64,000 nt of DNA from Acrocarpospora macrocephala (GCF_009687865.1 NZ_BLAE01000029.1:85318-149317); one strand, 5' to 3'. Numbered from the stretch's first letter, positions 32,147-41,316 are shown. Notes: generated from the sequence alone by a model not told the origin. Translations and numbers: made by a program.

Positions 32147-33579
32147 GCGTCGACTACGTCTGCGAGGCCGACGGGGGTTCCCGGGGGAACCCTGGGCCCG
32201 CCGGGTATGGGGCGGTCGTGCGCGATCCGTCGGGTGACGTGCTGGCCGAGGCCGCCGCGTCGATCGGCGTCGCGACCAACAATGTCGCCGAGTATCGGGG
32301 GCTGATCGCTGCTCTGCAGGCCGTTCTCGATCTTGGTGGCGAGGGGCGTACGGTCGAGGCGCGGATGGACTCCAAACTCGTCATCGAGCAGATGGCGGGC
32401 CGCTGGAAGATCAAGAACGAGGGTCTGCGTCCTCTCGCTCTCGAAGCTCAGGCTCTGGCCCACCGCCTTCGGGTCACCTGGAAGTGGATTCCGCGCGAGC
32501 GCAACAGCCACGCCGACCGCCTCGCCAACGAGGCCATGGACGCGGCCGCTCGGGGCGAAACCTGGCAATCCACGACGATTTCCTCGGGCGGGCATTCGGC
32601 CAGCACGACCGTGTCCCACGCCACGACAATCCGCTCGGAAGGACCGAACAACTCAGGCCGATCGACCTCGACCTCGACCTCGACCTCGACTTCGACTTCG
32701 ACCTCGCCTTCCGCTTCGACCTCTTCCGCTTCGACCTCGGCTTCGGCTTTGACCTCGGTTTCGACCTCGGCTTCGGTTTCGGGGGAACCCGGCAACCGCA
32801 CCGCTGGCCACGCGGTTTCGGGGGAACCCGGCAGCCGCTCCGATGGGCACTCGGTGCGAGGGAATGGCCATGCTTCGGCTGAGGCCGCGTCCGGTGACGG
32901 GTGGGTCGGAGACGCCAGCCGACCGGCCGGGCGGAGCGGTCTGGGCTGGGGGCGTGCGTCGCGCGTGGCGACGTCATTGTTGTTGCTGCGGCATGGGCAG
33001 ACGCCGCTGTCGATCGAGAAGCGATTCTCCGGGACCGGTGATCCTTCGCTAACCCCTACCGGAATGGCGCAGGCGGAGGCGGTGGCGGCGCGGCTGGCGC
33101 GGGAGCCGTACCGGATCGAGGCGATCGTGAGCTCGCCACTGACCCGCGCGCGGCAGACCGCCGAAGCGGTCGGAACCCGGATCGGACTACCCGTGCGCGT
33201 TGACAAAGGCCTCAGAGAGGCCGATTTCGGCGCCTGGGAAGGGCACACGTTCGCCGAGATCCAGGAACGATGGCCACACGAACTGGCCGCCTGGCTCGCC
33301 GACCCGGCCATCGCCCCACCCGGCGGCGAAAGCTTCACCGAAGCGGCACACCGGGTAGAACGTGCCCGCGACCGCGTCCTCACGGACCACCAGGGCAAAA
33401 CCGTCCTGATGGTGTCCCACGTGACCCCGATCAAACTACTCGTCCGCTTCGCACTGAACGCCCCACCCGAAGCGCTCTACCGCATGCACCTCGACCTGGC
33501 CTGCCTGTCGATCATCGACTACTACGACGACGGCCCAGCCGTACTCCGCACCTTCAACGACACCGCCCACCTGGACTGA
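32143..33579 (+). CDS. Bifunctional RNase HI / acid phosphatase (Rv2228c-like) with a Ser-Thr repeat linker
   Basis: 478 residues; GTG at 32143 overlaps the previous stop. Residues 1-145 are an RNase HI domain with the four acidic residues in EADGGSRG, NVAEYRG, RMDSKL and NSHADRLAN. Residues about 277-478 are a histidine phosphatase: RHGQT (about 282), later SSPLTRARQT, and the second His in VSHVTP. Domain order is as in M. tuberculosis Rv2228c, where RNase H is fused to a CobC-like alpha-ribazole phosphatase. It should cut RNA in RNA/DNA hybrids and dephosphorylate a small phosphate ester. Here the linker is expanded: residues about 167-205 are Ser-Thr-Ala repeats from hexanucleotide units, then two SGEPGxRxxGH units follow. 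Confidence 0.9.
   Translation: MSVDYVCEADGGSRGNPGPAGYGAVVRDPSGDVLAEAAASIGVATNNVAEYRGLIAALQAVLDLGGEGRTVEARMDSKLVIEQMAGRWKIKNEGLRPLALEAQALAHRLRVTWKWIPRERNSHADRLANEAMDAAARGETWQSTTISSGGHSASTTVSHATTIRSEGPNNSGRSTSTSTSTSTSTSTSPSASTSSASTSASALTSVSTSASVSGEPGNRTAGHAVSGEPGSRSDGHSVRGNGHASAEAASGDGWVGDASRPAGRSGLGWGRASRVATSLLLLRHGQTPLSIEKRFSGTGDPSLTPTGMAQAEAVAARLAREPYRIEAIVSSPLTRARQTAEAVGTRIGLPVRVDKGLREADFGAWEGHTFAEIQERWPHELAAWLADPAIAPPGGESFTEAAHRVERARDRVLTDHQGKTVLMVSHVTPIKLLVRFALNAPPEALYRMHLDLACLSIIDYYDDGPAVLRTFNDTAHLD
32660..32870 (+). repeat. Hexanucleotide (TCGACC) minisatellite and GGGGGAACCCGG repeat in the RNase H/phosphatase linker
   Basis: Runs of TCGACC/TCGACT/TCGGCT hexamers from about 32660 to 32783 encode (Ser-Thr/Ala)n. 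Two copies of a GGGGGAACCCGGCA-containing unit follow at about 32780 and 32821. Because the unit is six bases, all six frames stay open through the tract. Confidence 0.9.
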
Positions 33580-33746
33580 ACATACGCGTGCCGCCGAACG
33601 TCGGACGTTCTACGCGTGCTGGCGCGCGTTCAACGACTTGGGCCACCCGTTCGGAGCATGTCCGCGTGGGTCCAACCACAGGGCTCACGCGTTCTGGGCA
33701 TACTCAGGTTGTTAAACGAAGGGTTCGCCTGTTTCTGAGGTGCTTA

Positions 33747-34358
33747 TCACCGACACGGCTCATATGCGCCGAGCTGATCACCATCGAGCGGTACCCGCAG
33801 ATCCAGAACCGCCCCCGCCGCCCTCGGCACCACGGCGCCCGCCGCTTTGAACAGGGCGAGCATGCGGTAGTTCGTCGCGTACACAGTGGCGGTCAGATCG
33901 CGGATCCGGCGGCTGGGCGCGACGCTCAGGAGATGCCGTAACAGCATCCGGCCGAGCCCCCGCCCCTGCCACTCGTCCTCCACCAGAAAGGCCAACTCGG
34001 CCTCCCCGGCGGCGAGATCCATCAGATTGCTCATCGCCACAACCCGCTCACCCCCGGCGATATGGGTCACGAACGTCACCCCTTTCGCCGGATTCGTGAA
34101 CAGCCCGATCACCCGATCGCTCAACCGCGGCACCGGCCCGAAATACCGGAACCGCAGGCTCTCCGGCGAACACCGCTCGTGCATCTCCCGGACCGCCCCC
34201 GCGTCGCCCACCGTCATCGGCCGCGTGATCAGCTCAACCCCGCCGACCTCGGTCCGCAGAACCCGCGGCGACGGCTGCGTCCCCCGTACCGGCTGAGCCC
34301 CCCGTACCGACCGCGGCCCCCGCGGCGGACGCCCATCCCCCGGATGCTTGTTCGTCAT
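33747..34358 (-). CDS. GNAT family N-acetyltransferase
   Basis: 203 residues; ATG at 34358 follows GGGGGG. After a basic, disordered N-terminal tail (PPRGPRSVRGAQPVRGTQP) the GNAT domain begins near residue 43. The acetyl-CoA site is in EDEWQGRGLGRMLLRHL (about residue 133-149), and the last motif is YRMLALFKAAGA. It resembles the acetyltransferase half of Pat-type protein acetyltransferases (METHERCSPESLRFRYF-like segment) but lacks a ligase or cAMP-binding domain. The substrate is unknown. It stands alone on the minus strand, converging with the RNase H gene. Confidence 0.82.
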   Translation of the reverse strand: MTNKHPGDGRPPRGPRSVRGAQPVRGTQPSPRVLRTEVGGVELITRPMTVGDAGAVREMHERCSPESLRFRYFGPVPRLSDRVIGLFTNPAKGVTFVTHIAGGERVVAMSNLMDLAAGEAELAFLVEDEWQGRGLGRMLLRHLLSVAPSRRIRDLTATVYATNYRMLALFKAAGAVVPRAAGAVLDLRVPLDGDQLGAYEPCR

Positions 34359-34440
34359 TTTCCCCCCAGTACCCCTCGTTCGTGGCGCCCGCGCGGGCCG
34401 CCCGTTCGTGACATTCGACCGCGACCTACTTGCTGGATGG

Positions 34441-34469
34441 TTGGTGCTCACTTGAGACGCCACTAGGCT
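34441..34469 (+). promoter_or_regulatory. rnpB promoter
   Basis: TTGGTG (34441-34446), exactly 17 bases, then TAGGCT (34464-34469). The predicted transcription start, 7-9 bases downstream, coincides with the 5' base of the P1 helix of RNase P RNA. Confidence 0.8.
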
Positions 34470-34477
34470 GGTCGTAC

Positions 34478-34872
34478 GGCGGACGAGCCGGCCGGACGGC
34501 CGCGTCGAGGTCTTCGCACCTCGCCGAGGAAGGTCCGGGCTCCACAGGGCAGGGTGGTCGGTAACACCGACCCGGGGCGACCCGCGGGACAGTGCCACAG
34601 AAAACAAACCGCCCCCTCACCGAGGGGGTAAGGGTGAAACGGTGGTGTAAGAGACCACCAGCGCCCACGGCGACGTGGGCGGCTAGGTAAACCCCACCCG
34701 GAGCAAGGTCAAGAAGGAATGCCCACGGGCATTCCGCGCGCGACACTCGAGGGCTGCCCGCCCAACGCCGCGCGGGTAGACCGCTTGAGACCACGAGCAA
34801 TCGTGGCCCTAGATGGATGGCCGTCAGGTTACCCAACCTACAAAACCCGGCCTACAGGCCGACTCGTCCGCC
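34478..34872 (+). ncRNA. rnpB: RNase P RNA (M1 RNA), bacterial class A
   Basis: The conserved blocks appear in order: GAGGAAGGTCCGGGCTCC, ACAGAAA, GGTGAAACGGTGG, GTAAGAGACCACCAGC, GGCTAGGTAAACCCC, GGAGCAAGGTCAA, AGATGGATGGCCGTC and ACAAAACCCGGCCTACAGG. The 5' end (GGCGGACGAGCCGGCC) pairs with the 3' end (GGCCGACTCGTCCGCC) to form P1, which sets the limits within a few bases. About 395 nt, typical for actinobacteria. It is the catalytic RNA that trims the 5' leader of tRNA precursors. Confidence 0.97.
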
Positions 34873-35012
34873 TTTAAGCCCCGGAGACGGGCCTTTCGGC
34901 TCCTCATGATCCAGAAGTCATCACCCACGTCAGCCTGGCTCGCGCCTAGCGGGACGCTCCAGGGATGCGAAGCCGCACTCCACCGACTAACCAGCAACGA
35001 AGAGGAGTGACC

Positions 35013-35363
35013 ATGCCTAAGAGGACGCCGGGGGACTGGGCCGACCTTGAGCGGGAACTACACGAGGCCGGTGTCTCTCCTTCCGTGATCGAGGAGGGCG
35101 CCAGGAGGCTCCTCGCCGAGGCGCGCGGCCATCAGCTTGCCGAGGCGCGCAAGCACCTTGGGCTCGGACAAAAGGACGTCGCGACCATCATGGGTGTGAG
35201 CGTTTCCCGCGTCTCACAGATCGAGCACGGCGAGGTCGCGTCCCTTGAGGTTATCGCCCGCTACGTGGAGGCACTCGGAGCCCGCCTGGAGTTGGTCGTC
35301 TTTTTCGGCGACCGAACGGTGCGTCTGCCGGTCAGCGAGAAGTCGATGGATGCCGCCGCATAG
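35013..35363 (+). CDS. XRE-family helix-turn-helix protein (HigA/antitoxin-like)
   Basis: 116 residues; ATG at 35013 with AGAGGAG upstream. The helix-turn-helix sits at residues 45-90 (LGLGQKDVATIMGVSVSRVSQIEHGE), followed by a short C-terminal strand pair (ARLELVVFFGDRTVRLPV). This layout is that of antitoxins encoded after a RelE/HigB-type toxin. No toxin gene is found in the 140 bp between rnpB and this gene, so it is either an orphan antitoxin or a simple repressor. The APH-like gene follows 51 bp downstream. Confidence 0.85.
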   Translation: MPKRTPGDWADLERELHEAGVSPSVIEEGARRLLAEARGHQLAEARKHLGLGQKDVATIMGVSVSRVSQIEHGEVASLEVIARYVEALGARLELVVFFGDRTVRLPVSEKSMDAAA

Positions 35364-35414
35364 GCAGCGGAAAACACGTTGCGGTAGAAGGTCGGGGCGC
35401 GGAAAGCTCCCGGC

Positions 35415-36317
35415 GTGAAGATGAACGATGACCAGTTGGTGGTGGCACCGGAGACTGTGCGTGCATTGGTTGATGAGCAGTTTCCCGAGTGGCGGCGTCT
35501 GCCCATCACGAGTATCGCCGCGCATGGGACAGTGAACGCCATCTTTCGTGTAGGCGAGCACTTCACGGCTCGGTTCCCGCTACAGCCTGGGCACGTTGAC
35601 TCGACGCGGCGGTGGCTGGAGTCCGAAGCGGAAGCAGCTCGCGAGTTGTTAGGTCGTACGCGGTTTCCCACGCCCGAGCCGGTTGCGCTCGGTGAGCCTG
35701 GGGCGGGATATCCGCTGCCGTGGTCGGTACAGACTTGGTTGCCGGGTGTCGTGGCCACCGACGATGACCCGGGCGAATCGGTCGCGTTTGCGCACGACCT
35801 GGCGGATCTCATCGAGAGCCTGCGCGCAATCGACACGCGTGGCCGTACTTTTGCCGGCCAGGGCCGAGGGGGTGACCTTCAATCCCACGACGGGTGGGTG
35901 GAAACCTGTTTCGAGCAGAGCGAACAACTTCTGGACGTTCGCGGGCTTCGCCTCATGTGGGAGAGTTTTCGAAATCTGCCGCGCGAAGCCACCGACGTGA
36001 TGGCCCATGGTGATCTCATTCCCGGCAATGTGCTCGTGTCCGCTGGGCGGCTGACCGGGATTCTCGACGTTGGCGGCTTCGGGCCGGCCGACCCTGCTCT
36101 AGATCTTGTGGGTGCTTGGCATCTGCTCGAGGCCGGGCCGCGGCAGGTGTTCCGCCTGGATCTGGGGTGCGACGACCTCGAATGGGAGCGAGGCAAAGCG
36201 TGGGCCTTCGTACAGGCGATGGGGGTCGTCTGGTACTACCTCGAAAGTAATCCGGTCATGTGCCGGATGGGCCGACGCACCCTGGAACGCATCCTGGCCG
36301 ACCCCGTTTCCGTGTAG
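35415..36317 (+). CDS. Aminoglycoside/choline phosphotransferase-family kinase
   Basis: 300 residues from GTG 35415; ATG 35421 is equally possible. The catalytic loop HGDLIPGNVL (Brenner motif, about residue 197-206) and the metal motif ILDVGGFG are present; the last has Gly in place of the second Asp of the common D-x-D/E pattern. The N-lobe has a weak glycine loop (AHGTVNAIFRV). Members phosphorylate aminoglycosides, macrolides or small metabolites. The general organisation fits resistance-type kinases such as macrolide 2'-phosphotransferase relatives, but a resistance role is unproven. Right next to it begins the helicase gene. Confidence 0.85.
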   Translation: MKMNDDQLVVAPETVRALVDEQFPEWRRLPITSIAAHGTVNAIFRVGEHFTARFPLQPGHVDSTRRWLESEAEAARELLGRTRFPTPEPVALGEPGAGYPLPWSVQTWLPGVVATDDDPGESVAFAHDLADLIESLRAIDTRGRTFAGQGRGGDLQSHDGWVETCFEQSEQLLDVRGLRLMWESFRNLPREATDVMAHGDLIPGNVLVSAGRLTGILDVGGFGPADPALDLVGAWHLLEAGPRQVFRLDLGCDDLEWERGKAWAFVQAMGVVWYYLESNPVMCRMGRRTLERILADPVSV

Positions 36318-36361
36318 GCATTTTTCGGTGTGATCCGGATATTTCCGGGCAGTGGAGGCCG

Positions 36362-39300
36362 GTGGCCGAACCCACCGAGAGTCGCCGGGGCGAGCTGATC
36401 GAGTCCGCTCAGGCCCGCTGGATCGCCGCCCTGACCGACCTGGGCGGGCGAAACACGCTGCTCTACTACAAGGATCGCAGGGCGGGCACGCTCGACCTCG
36501 CGGACGCCGATCCCATCGCCCTCGAACGGTTCCTGCGCACCGGATCGGCCCGTCTCAGCCGGCTGTTCACGGACGCCGACGTCAGGGCCGACGCGATCCG
36601 CCGCGTGCAGGCCATCCACCGCAAGGCACGCGAACTGCTCGAAGAACGCGGCATCCGTGCCGGATACCTCGCCACCAGCATGGCCCGCTGGGACGAATTG
36701 TTCCTCGAACCGGCGGCCCCCGTACTGCTGCGCGGCCTGACCATCACGCCGACCCGCGCCAGACACGACGATTTCGAGCTTGCCCTGGACGACGAAGAGG
36801 AGCTCAACCCCGTCCTGGTGCACAAGCTCGCCACCATGTACGGCGCCGCGGTGACCAGCACCGCCGACCTCGCACGCGCCGCCGAACTCGCCGAGATCCC
36901 CGGATTCGAGATCCTCCCCAGGCAGGTCATCGGCACCTTCACCTACGCCAAACTGCCCATGGTCAGGGACATGCAGGCAGCCGGCGAACTGCTCGCCGAC
37001 AGCGACATCGTGGCCGCGATCGCCGGCGACCCGGAGGCCCAGGAACTCCTGCTGGCCACCGATACCTTCCCCGCCATCGACGACACCCCCGAATCCGACT
37101 ACTCCGTACTCGACGCGGACTCCTCCCAGCGCAGCGCCATCGACGCCGTGCTCGCCGGGCGCAGCCTCGTCATCCACGGCCCACCCGGCACCGGCAAGAG
37201 CCAGACGATCGCCAACCTCATCGCCGCTCTGGTGGCCCGGGGCCGGAAGATCCTTTTCGTGGCCGAGAAACGGGCCGCCATCGACGCCGTACTGTCCCGG
37301 CTGAAGGGTGCCGGGCTCGGCGACATGGCGATCGACATCCACGAGGGCACCAGGGACAGGCAGCGCATCGCCAAGGACCTCGGCACCACCCTCGACCTGG
37401 CCGCCCAGGTCGCCGGAACCGCCGACGAGGGCCCGCACCGCCGCCTGGCCGAACGCCAGAAGCGCCTCAACCAGCACGTCACCGCATTGCACGAGGTGCA
37501 CGAGCCGTGGGGGGTGACCGCCTTCGAGGTCCAGTCCGCGCTGCTCGGCATCCCGGCCGAAGCCCGCACTCCTGTACGGCTCGCGCTGTCGGAACGCATG
37601 AGCCGCGAAGCCGCCGACCGTATCCGCGACGACCTGCGGGAGTTCGCTCACCTCGGCGGATTCACCCTGCGCCCACGCGCCACCTCCTGGTACGGCGCGG
37701 CCCTGCGCACCCCGCTCGACGCCCGGCTCGCCATGGACATGGTCACCCAGCTCACGACGGTCACCCTGCCGATGCTGGCCGACCGCCTCGGCCGGGCCTG
37801 CGACGAACTGGGCCTGACCCCGCCGAGTTCCTATCCCGCCCAGCTGGCCGTGCTCGAACTGCTGTCCGGCATCGCCCGCACCCACGAGCTGTTCGACCCG
37901 GCCGTGTACGGCTCCAGCCCCGCCGACCTGGCCGCCGCGACCGGCGAAGGGGCCGAGCTCGGCCTGCGGGACCGGTTCCGGCTGCGCCGCCAGGCTCAGG
38001 CGTTGTGGATCGGCCCGCCGAAGGCTCCCCGCGAGGACCTGCACACCGCGCTCGTCTCCGCCGCCGCTCAACTGGCCGGGTGGGAGTATCTCCGTACCAA
38101 AGCGGGACTGCCCCGCCTTCCGTCCGGTTTCGCGGAGCTGCTGTCCCTCGGAGAGCAGAGCGAGCAGGAGCTGGCCGCGCTCCGCCGGTACGTCCGGATT
38201 CCGCCCGACGTTGAGCCGGTCCTGGCCGGGCTCGCCGCCGACCGGGACACCCCGTGGAAGCTACCGCGCCTCTACGAGCTCGGCGTGCGATTCGACGCCC
38301 TCGGCCTCGGCCCGCTCCTGGACGGTCTGGCCCGCAGGGAAGCCGGGCCCAGCCTGGCCGCACAGGTCTTCGACCACGCCTGGTACGCCACCGTCCTGGA
38401 CCACATCCGGGTCCGCGACCCCCGCTACGCTGCCTACGACGGCGCGGCCCTCGACGAGATCGCCGGCGAGTTCCAGGTCGACGACGTACGGCACCTGGCC
38501 GCCAACCGGACCCGGGTCCGCCGCGCTTGGGCCGGACGGGTCCGCGAGGCCGAGGACCGCCACCCCCTGCAGGCCCGGGTGATCCGCAAGCAGGCCGCGG
38601 TCCGCCGCGGCCACCTGCCGCTGCGCCGCCTCCTGGACCAGGCCGGGGACGTCCTGTTCGCGCTCAAGCCATGCTGGGCGATGTCGCCGCTGATGGTCAG
38701 CCAGGTGCTGCCCCTGGCCCGGCTCTTCGACGTCGTCATCTTCGACGAGGCCAGCCAGGTCGTGCCTGCCGACGCCATCCCGTCGATCATGCGCGGCCAC
38801 CAGATCGTGGTCGCAGGGGACGACCGCCAGCTGCCGCCCACCAACTTCTTCCGCCAGGTCGGCGACGAGGAGGCCGAGGACGACATGGACGACCTCGTCT
38901 CGTTCGGCGCTGGCTTCGAATCGGTCCTCGACGCCCTCCGCCCGCTGCTCCCCACCTGCCCGCTGACCTGGCACTACCGCAGCCGCGACGAACGGCTTGT
39001 GGCGTTCTCCAACACCCGCATCTACGGCGGCGCGCTGACCACCTTCCCCGGCGTGTCCCGCGACGACTGCCTGACGCACGTCGTGGTCAGCCAGACCCCG
39101 GACAAGGGCCAGGAGACCTCGGTGACCGCCGAGGTCGACAAGGTCGTGGATCTGATCCTGGACCATGCCTCGACCCGGCCCGAGGAGTCCCTCGGCGTGA
39201 TCGCCCTCGGCCTGCGGCACGCCGAACGCATCGACGCCGAGCTGCGCGCCCGCCTCACCCACCGCCCCGACGTGGAAGGCTTCTTCAGCGAGGACCAGGC

Positions 39301-40030
39301 CGAGCCGTTCTTCGTGAAGAACCTCGAACGCGTCCAAGGCGACGAACGTGACGCGATCATCTTGTCCATCGGGTACGGCAAGCACCCCGACGGCCGGATG
39401 CGCTACCAGTGGGGCCCGCTGCTGCGCGACGGCGGCGAACGGCGGCTCAACGTGGCCGCCACCCGAGCCAAACGCCGGCTCACCCTGGTCAGCTCGTTCT
39501 CCAGCCATGACGTCGACCCGGACCGGCTGACCAAGGCCGGGGCCCGGCTGCTGGCCGACTACCTCACCTACGCCGGATCCGGCGGCACCGCCGCGGACGC
39601 CTCAGGACGCGACGACCTCGACCCGTTCCAGGCCGACGTACGAGACCAGCTGGCCGCGCTCGGGATCAGCGTCGTCCCGCAGTACGGCGTCGGGGGCTAC
39701 CGCGTCGACTTCGCGGCCACCCACCCCGACGACCCCAGCCAGATGATCCTCGCCATCGAAACCGACGGCACCTCCTACCGCGCCTCCCGCAGCGTCCGCG
39801 ACCGCGACCGGCTCCGCAAGGAGCATCTCGAACGCCTCGGCTGGAGCTTCCACCGCGTCTGGTCCACCAACTGGTTCCACAACCCCCAAGCCGAACTGGC
39901 CAAACTCCGCACCGCCTACGCCCAAGCCCTCGCCCGTACCCCCACCAAACCCCCCGACCCGACACCACACCCGCCCGCGACAACCGACCTGGTTCCCCGC
40001 CCGCCCACACCGCTCGACCGCGATCCGTGA
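36362..40030 (+). CDS. SF1 helicase fused to a Vsr/DUF559-type (PD-(D/E)XK) nuclease
   Basis: 1222 residues; GTG at 36362 preceded by GGAGG. An N-terminal DUF4011-like region is followed by SF1 motifs: Walker A GPPGTGKSQ (about residue 273), Walker B FDEASQ (about 793), GDDRQLPPT (about 819), HYRS (about 871), QGDERD (about 992) and NVAATRAK (about 1030). The 500-residue insert between Walker A and B is usual in this group. Residues about 1085-1190 are the nuclease: D in RVDFAA (about 1114) and the ExD/K-type core in IETDGTSY (about 1132). Such helicase-nuclease fusions are often found in anti-phage islands; a single-gene defence role is inferred. A terminal Pro-rich tail of about 25 residues follows. 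Confidence 0.9.
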   Translation: MAEPTESRRGELIESAQARWIAALTDLGGRNTLLYYKDRRAGTLDLADADPIALERFLRTGSARLSRLFTDADVRADAIRRVQAIHRKARELLEERGIRAGYLATSMARWDELFLEPAAPVLLRGLTITPTRARHDDFELALDDEEELNPVLVHKLATMYGAAVTSTADLARAAELAEIPGFEILPRQVIGTFTYAKLPMVRDMQAAGELLADSDIVAAIAGDPEAQELLLATDTFPAIDDTPESDYSVLDADSSQRSAIDAVLAGRSLVIHGPPGTGKSQTIANLIAALVARGRKILFVAEKRAAIDAVLSRLKGAGLGDMAIDIHEGTRDRQRIAKDLGTTLDLAAQVAGTADEGPHRRLAERQKRLNQHVTALHEVHEPWGVTAFEVQSALLGIPAEARTPVRLALSERMSREAADRIRDDLREFAHLGGFTLRPRATSWYGAALRTPLDARLAMDMVTQLTTVTLPMLADRLGRACDELGLTPPSSYPAQLAVLELLSGIARTHELFDPAVYGSSPADLAAATGEGAELGLRDRFRLRRQAQALWIGPPKAPREDLHTALVSAAAQLAGWEYLRTKAGLPRLPSGFAELLSLGEQSEQELAALRRYVRIPPDVEPVLAGLAADRDTPWKLPRLYELGVRFDALGLGPLLDGLARREAGPSLAAQVFDHAWYATVLDHIRVRDPRYAAYDGAALDEIAGEFQVDDVRHLAANRTRVRRAWAGRVREAEDRHPLQARVIRKQAAVRRGHLPLRRLLDQAGDVLFALKPCWAMSPLMVSQVLPLARLFDVVIFDEASQVVPADAIPSIMRGHQIVVAGDDRQLPPTNFFRQVGDEEAEDDMDDLVSFGAGFESVLDALRPLLPTCPLTWHYRSRDERLVAFSNTRIYGGALTTFPGVSRDDCLTHVVVSQTPDKGQETSVTAEVDKVVDLILDHASTRPEESLGVIALGLRHAERIDAELRARLTHRPDVEGFFSEDQAEPFFVKNLERVQGDERDAIILSIGYGKHPDGRMRYQWGPLLRDGGERRLNVAATRAKRRLTLVSSFSSHDVDPDRLTKAGARLLADYLTYAGSGGTAADASGRDDLDPFQADVRDQLAALGISVVPQYGVGGYRVDFAATHPDDPSQMILAIETDGTSYRASRSVRDRDRLRKEHLERLGWSFHRVWSTNWFHNPQAELAKLRTAYAQALARTPTKPPDPTPHPPATTDLVPRPPTPLDRDP

Positions 40031-40164
40031 CGCGCAGTTCCGGCGGGTTCGCGTGGCCCTGCGGAACCTGGTGCGCCTGACACCACGCGCAGTGTGGTAG
40101 GCCTCCTGCGGGCGCATCGCATATTCGCTCGTGATCCTCTGGCGCGGTCAATAACGTATGCCCC

Positions 40165-41163
40165 ATGCGAGGGCGGATCAGAAGAGATCGGAAGACGGAC
40201 ATCGTGAGGCTGCGCCATCATGCGGAGCTGATCCCACCGTACGACGGTGCGGTTATGGTGACGGCGGCGCCAGGTCCGGAGGGAGAAATGGTGGTCCTGT
40301 GGGCGTCGAAGGAGAACGCCGACGCCATCTCCGCACGGACTGTCCAGCCGGGCGGTGCGTCCTTTCCCGAGGCTCGTACGGCTGCGCCCGTCTCGGTGCA
40401 TTTCGCCACGTACCGTCCCCATCTGGTGATGACGGTGCCCATCGCCGAGCAGTCACTCGCTCATACGTATGTCCAGCCGCTTCCCAGGGGAGATGTGCTC
40501 CTGGTGGGCGCCCGATGCCGTTTGCGTGATGGAGCAGCCGAGCCGAACGCCGCGATATACACCGTGGACGGCGAACTCGTGCGAGAGGGCGTTCTGGGAG
40601 ACGGAATCGAAGACGTGCAGACCACCCCGTCCGGCGAGATATGGGTGAGCTATTTCGATGAAGGGGTGGTCGGCAACTTCGGGTGGGGCGTTCCAGGCGG
40701 TCTCGACCCCATCGGCCAGCCCGGGCTGATTCGCTTCACGCCTGACCTCGGTATCGCATGGAGATACCCGTACAACAACAAGTTCGGTGTGATTACTGAT
40801 TGCTACGCCCTGAACGTGACGGGAGAAGAGGCGTGGGCTTGCTACTACACCGATTTCCCCATCGTGCGGGTCCGGGCCGGCACGATCACCGGCTGGGCCA
40901 ATGAGGTGAAGGGTGCTCACGCGCTTGTGGTCGCGGATGGCAGTGCCGTACTCATCGGAGGATACGGCGAAGACCGGCACCGGGTCGTTGCCGGGACCAT
41001 TGAGGGAGAGGCCTTTTCGCCGCATCGTCACGCCCGGCTGGTGATGCCCGACGGGCGGTCGATTCCCCAAGATGCGGCCGTAATGGGCCGAGGGAGTGAG
41101 CTCCACGTCGTCGCCGGGCACAGTTGGCTCAAGCTGGATCTCAAGGCCCTCACGACCGGATGA
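40165..41163 (+). CDS. Hypothetical beta-propeller-like protein
   Basis: 332 residues. A TAACGT hexamer ends 7 bases before the ATG at 40165, so the transcript is probably leaderless. The protein is built from short repeated beta-strand patterns with recurring segments such as GDVLLVGARCR, GEIWVSYFDEG, EEAWACYYTDFP and SAVLIGGYGED, which suggest five to six blades. There is no signal peptide and no catalytic motif. Proteins like this are common and uncharacterised in Streptomyces and relatives. First gene of the accessory patch after the helicase. Confidence 0.75.
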   Translation: MRGRIRRDRKTDIVRLRHHAELIPPYDGAVMVTAAPGPEGEMVVLWASKENADAISARTVQPGGASFPEARTAAPVSVHFATYRPHLVMTVPIAEQSLAHTYVQPLPRGDVLLVGARCRLRDGAAEPNAAIYTVDGELVREGVLGDGIEDVQTTPSGEIWVSYFDEGVVGNFGWGVPGGLDPIGQPGLIRFTPDLGIAWRYPYNNKFGVITDCYALNVTGEEAWACYYTDFPIVRVRAGTITGWANEVKGAHALVVADGSAVLIGGYGEDRHRVVAGTIEGEAFSPHRHARLVMPDGRSIPQDAAVMGRGSELHVVAGHSWLKLDLKALTTG

Positions 41164-41173
41164 GCCGACCTCT

Positions 41174-41316
41174 TCACGAACCCCGGAGCGGCCTGGTGGC
41201 CGGAGCGTCCTGGGAGGCGCTCAGGGCATCCGCGATCTTCTGATCTGCTTCTTTCGTCGCGTGCTGGTAGATCAGTGCCGCCCTGTCGCTGTCGTGCCCC
41301 GCGCTGAGCTGCGGCC
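41174..41316 (-). pseudogene. C-terminal scar of a tyrosine-recombinase integrase
   Basis: On the minus strand, codons ending with TGA at 41174-41176 read AGHDSDRAALIYQHATKEAD followed by QKIADALS. This is the box around the catalytic tyrosine of actinobacterial phage or ICE integrases (GHSSTxAALIYQHAT). Upstream of about 41316 the frame no longer makes sense, so only about 45 codons survive. It marks an old integration or excision event. The rest of the 376-bp gap 41164-41539 shows no other gene. Confidence 0.82.

Noticed and set aside
34906..35010. Short open frame ending just before the XRE gene as a missing toxin
   Set aside because: About 34 codons, no ribosome site, and no resemblance to RelE/HigB core residues.
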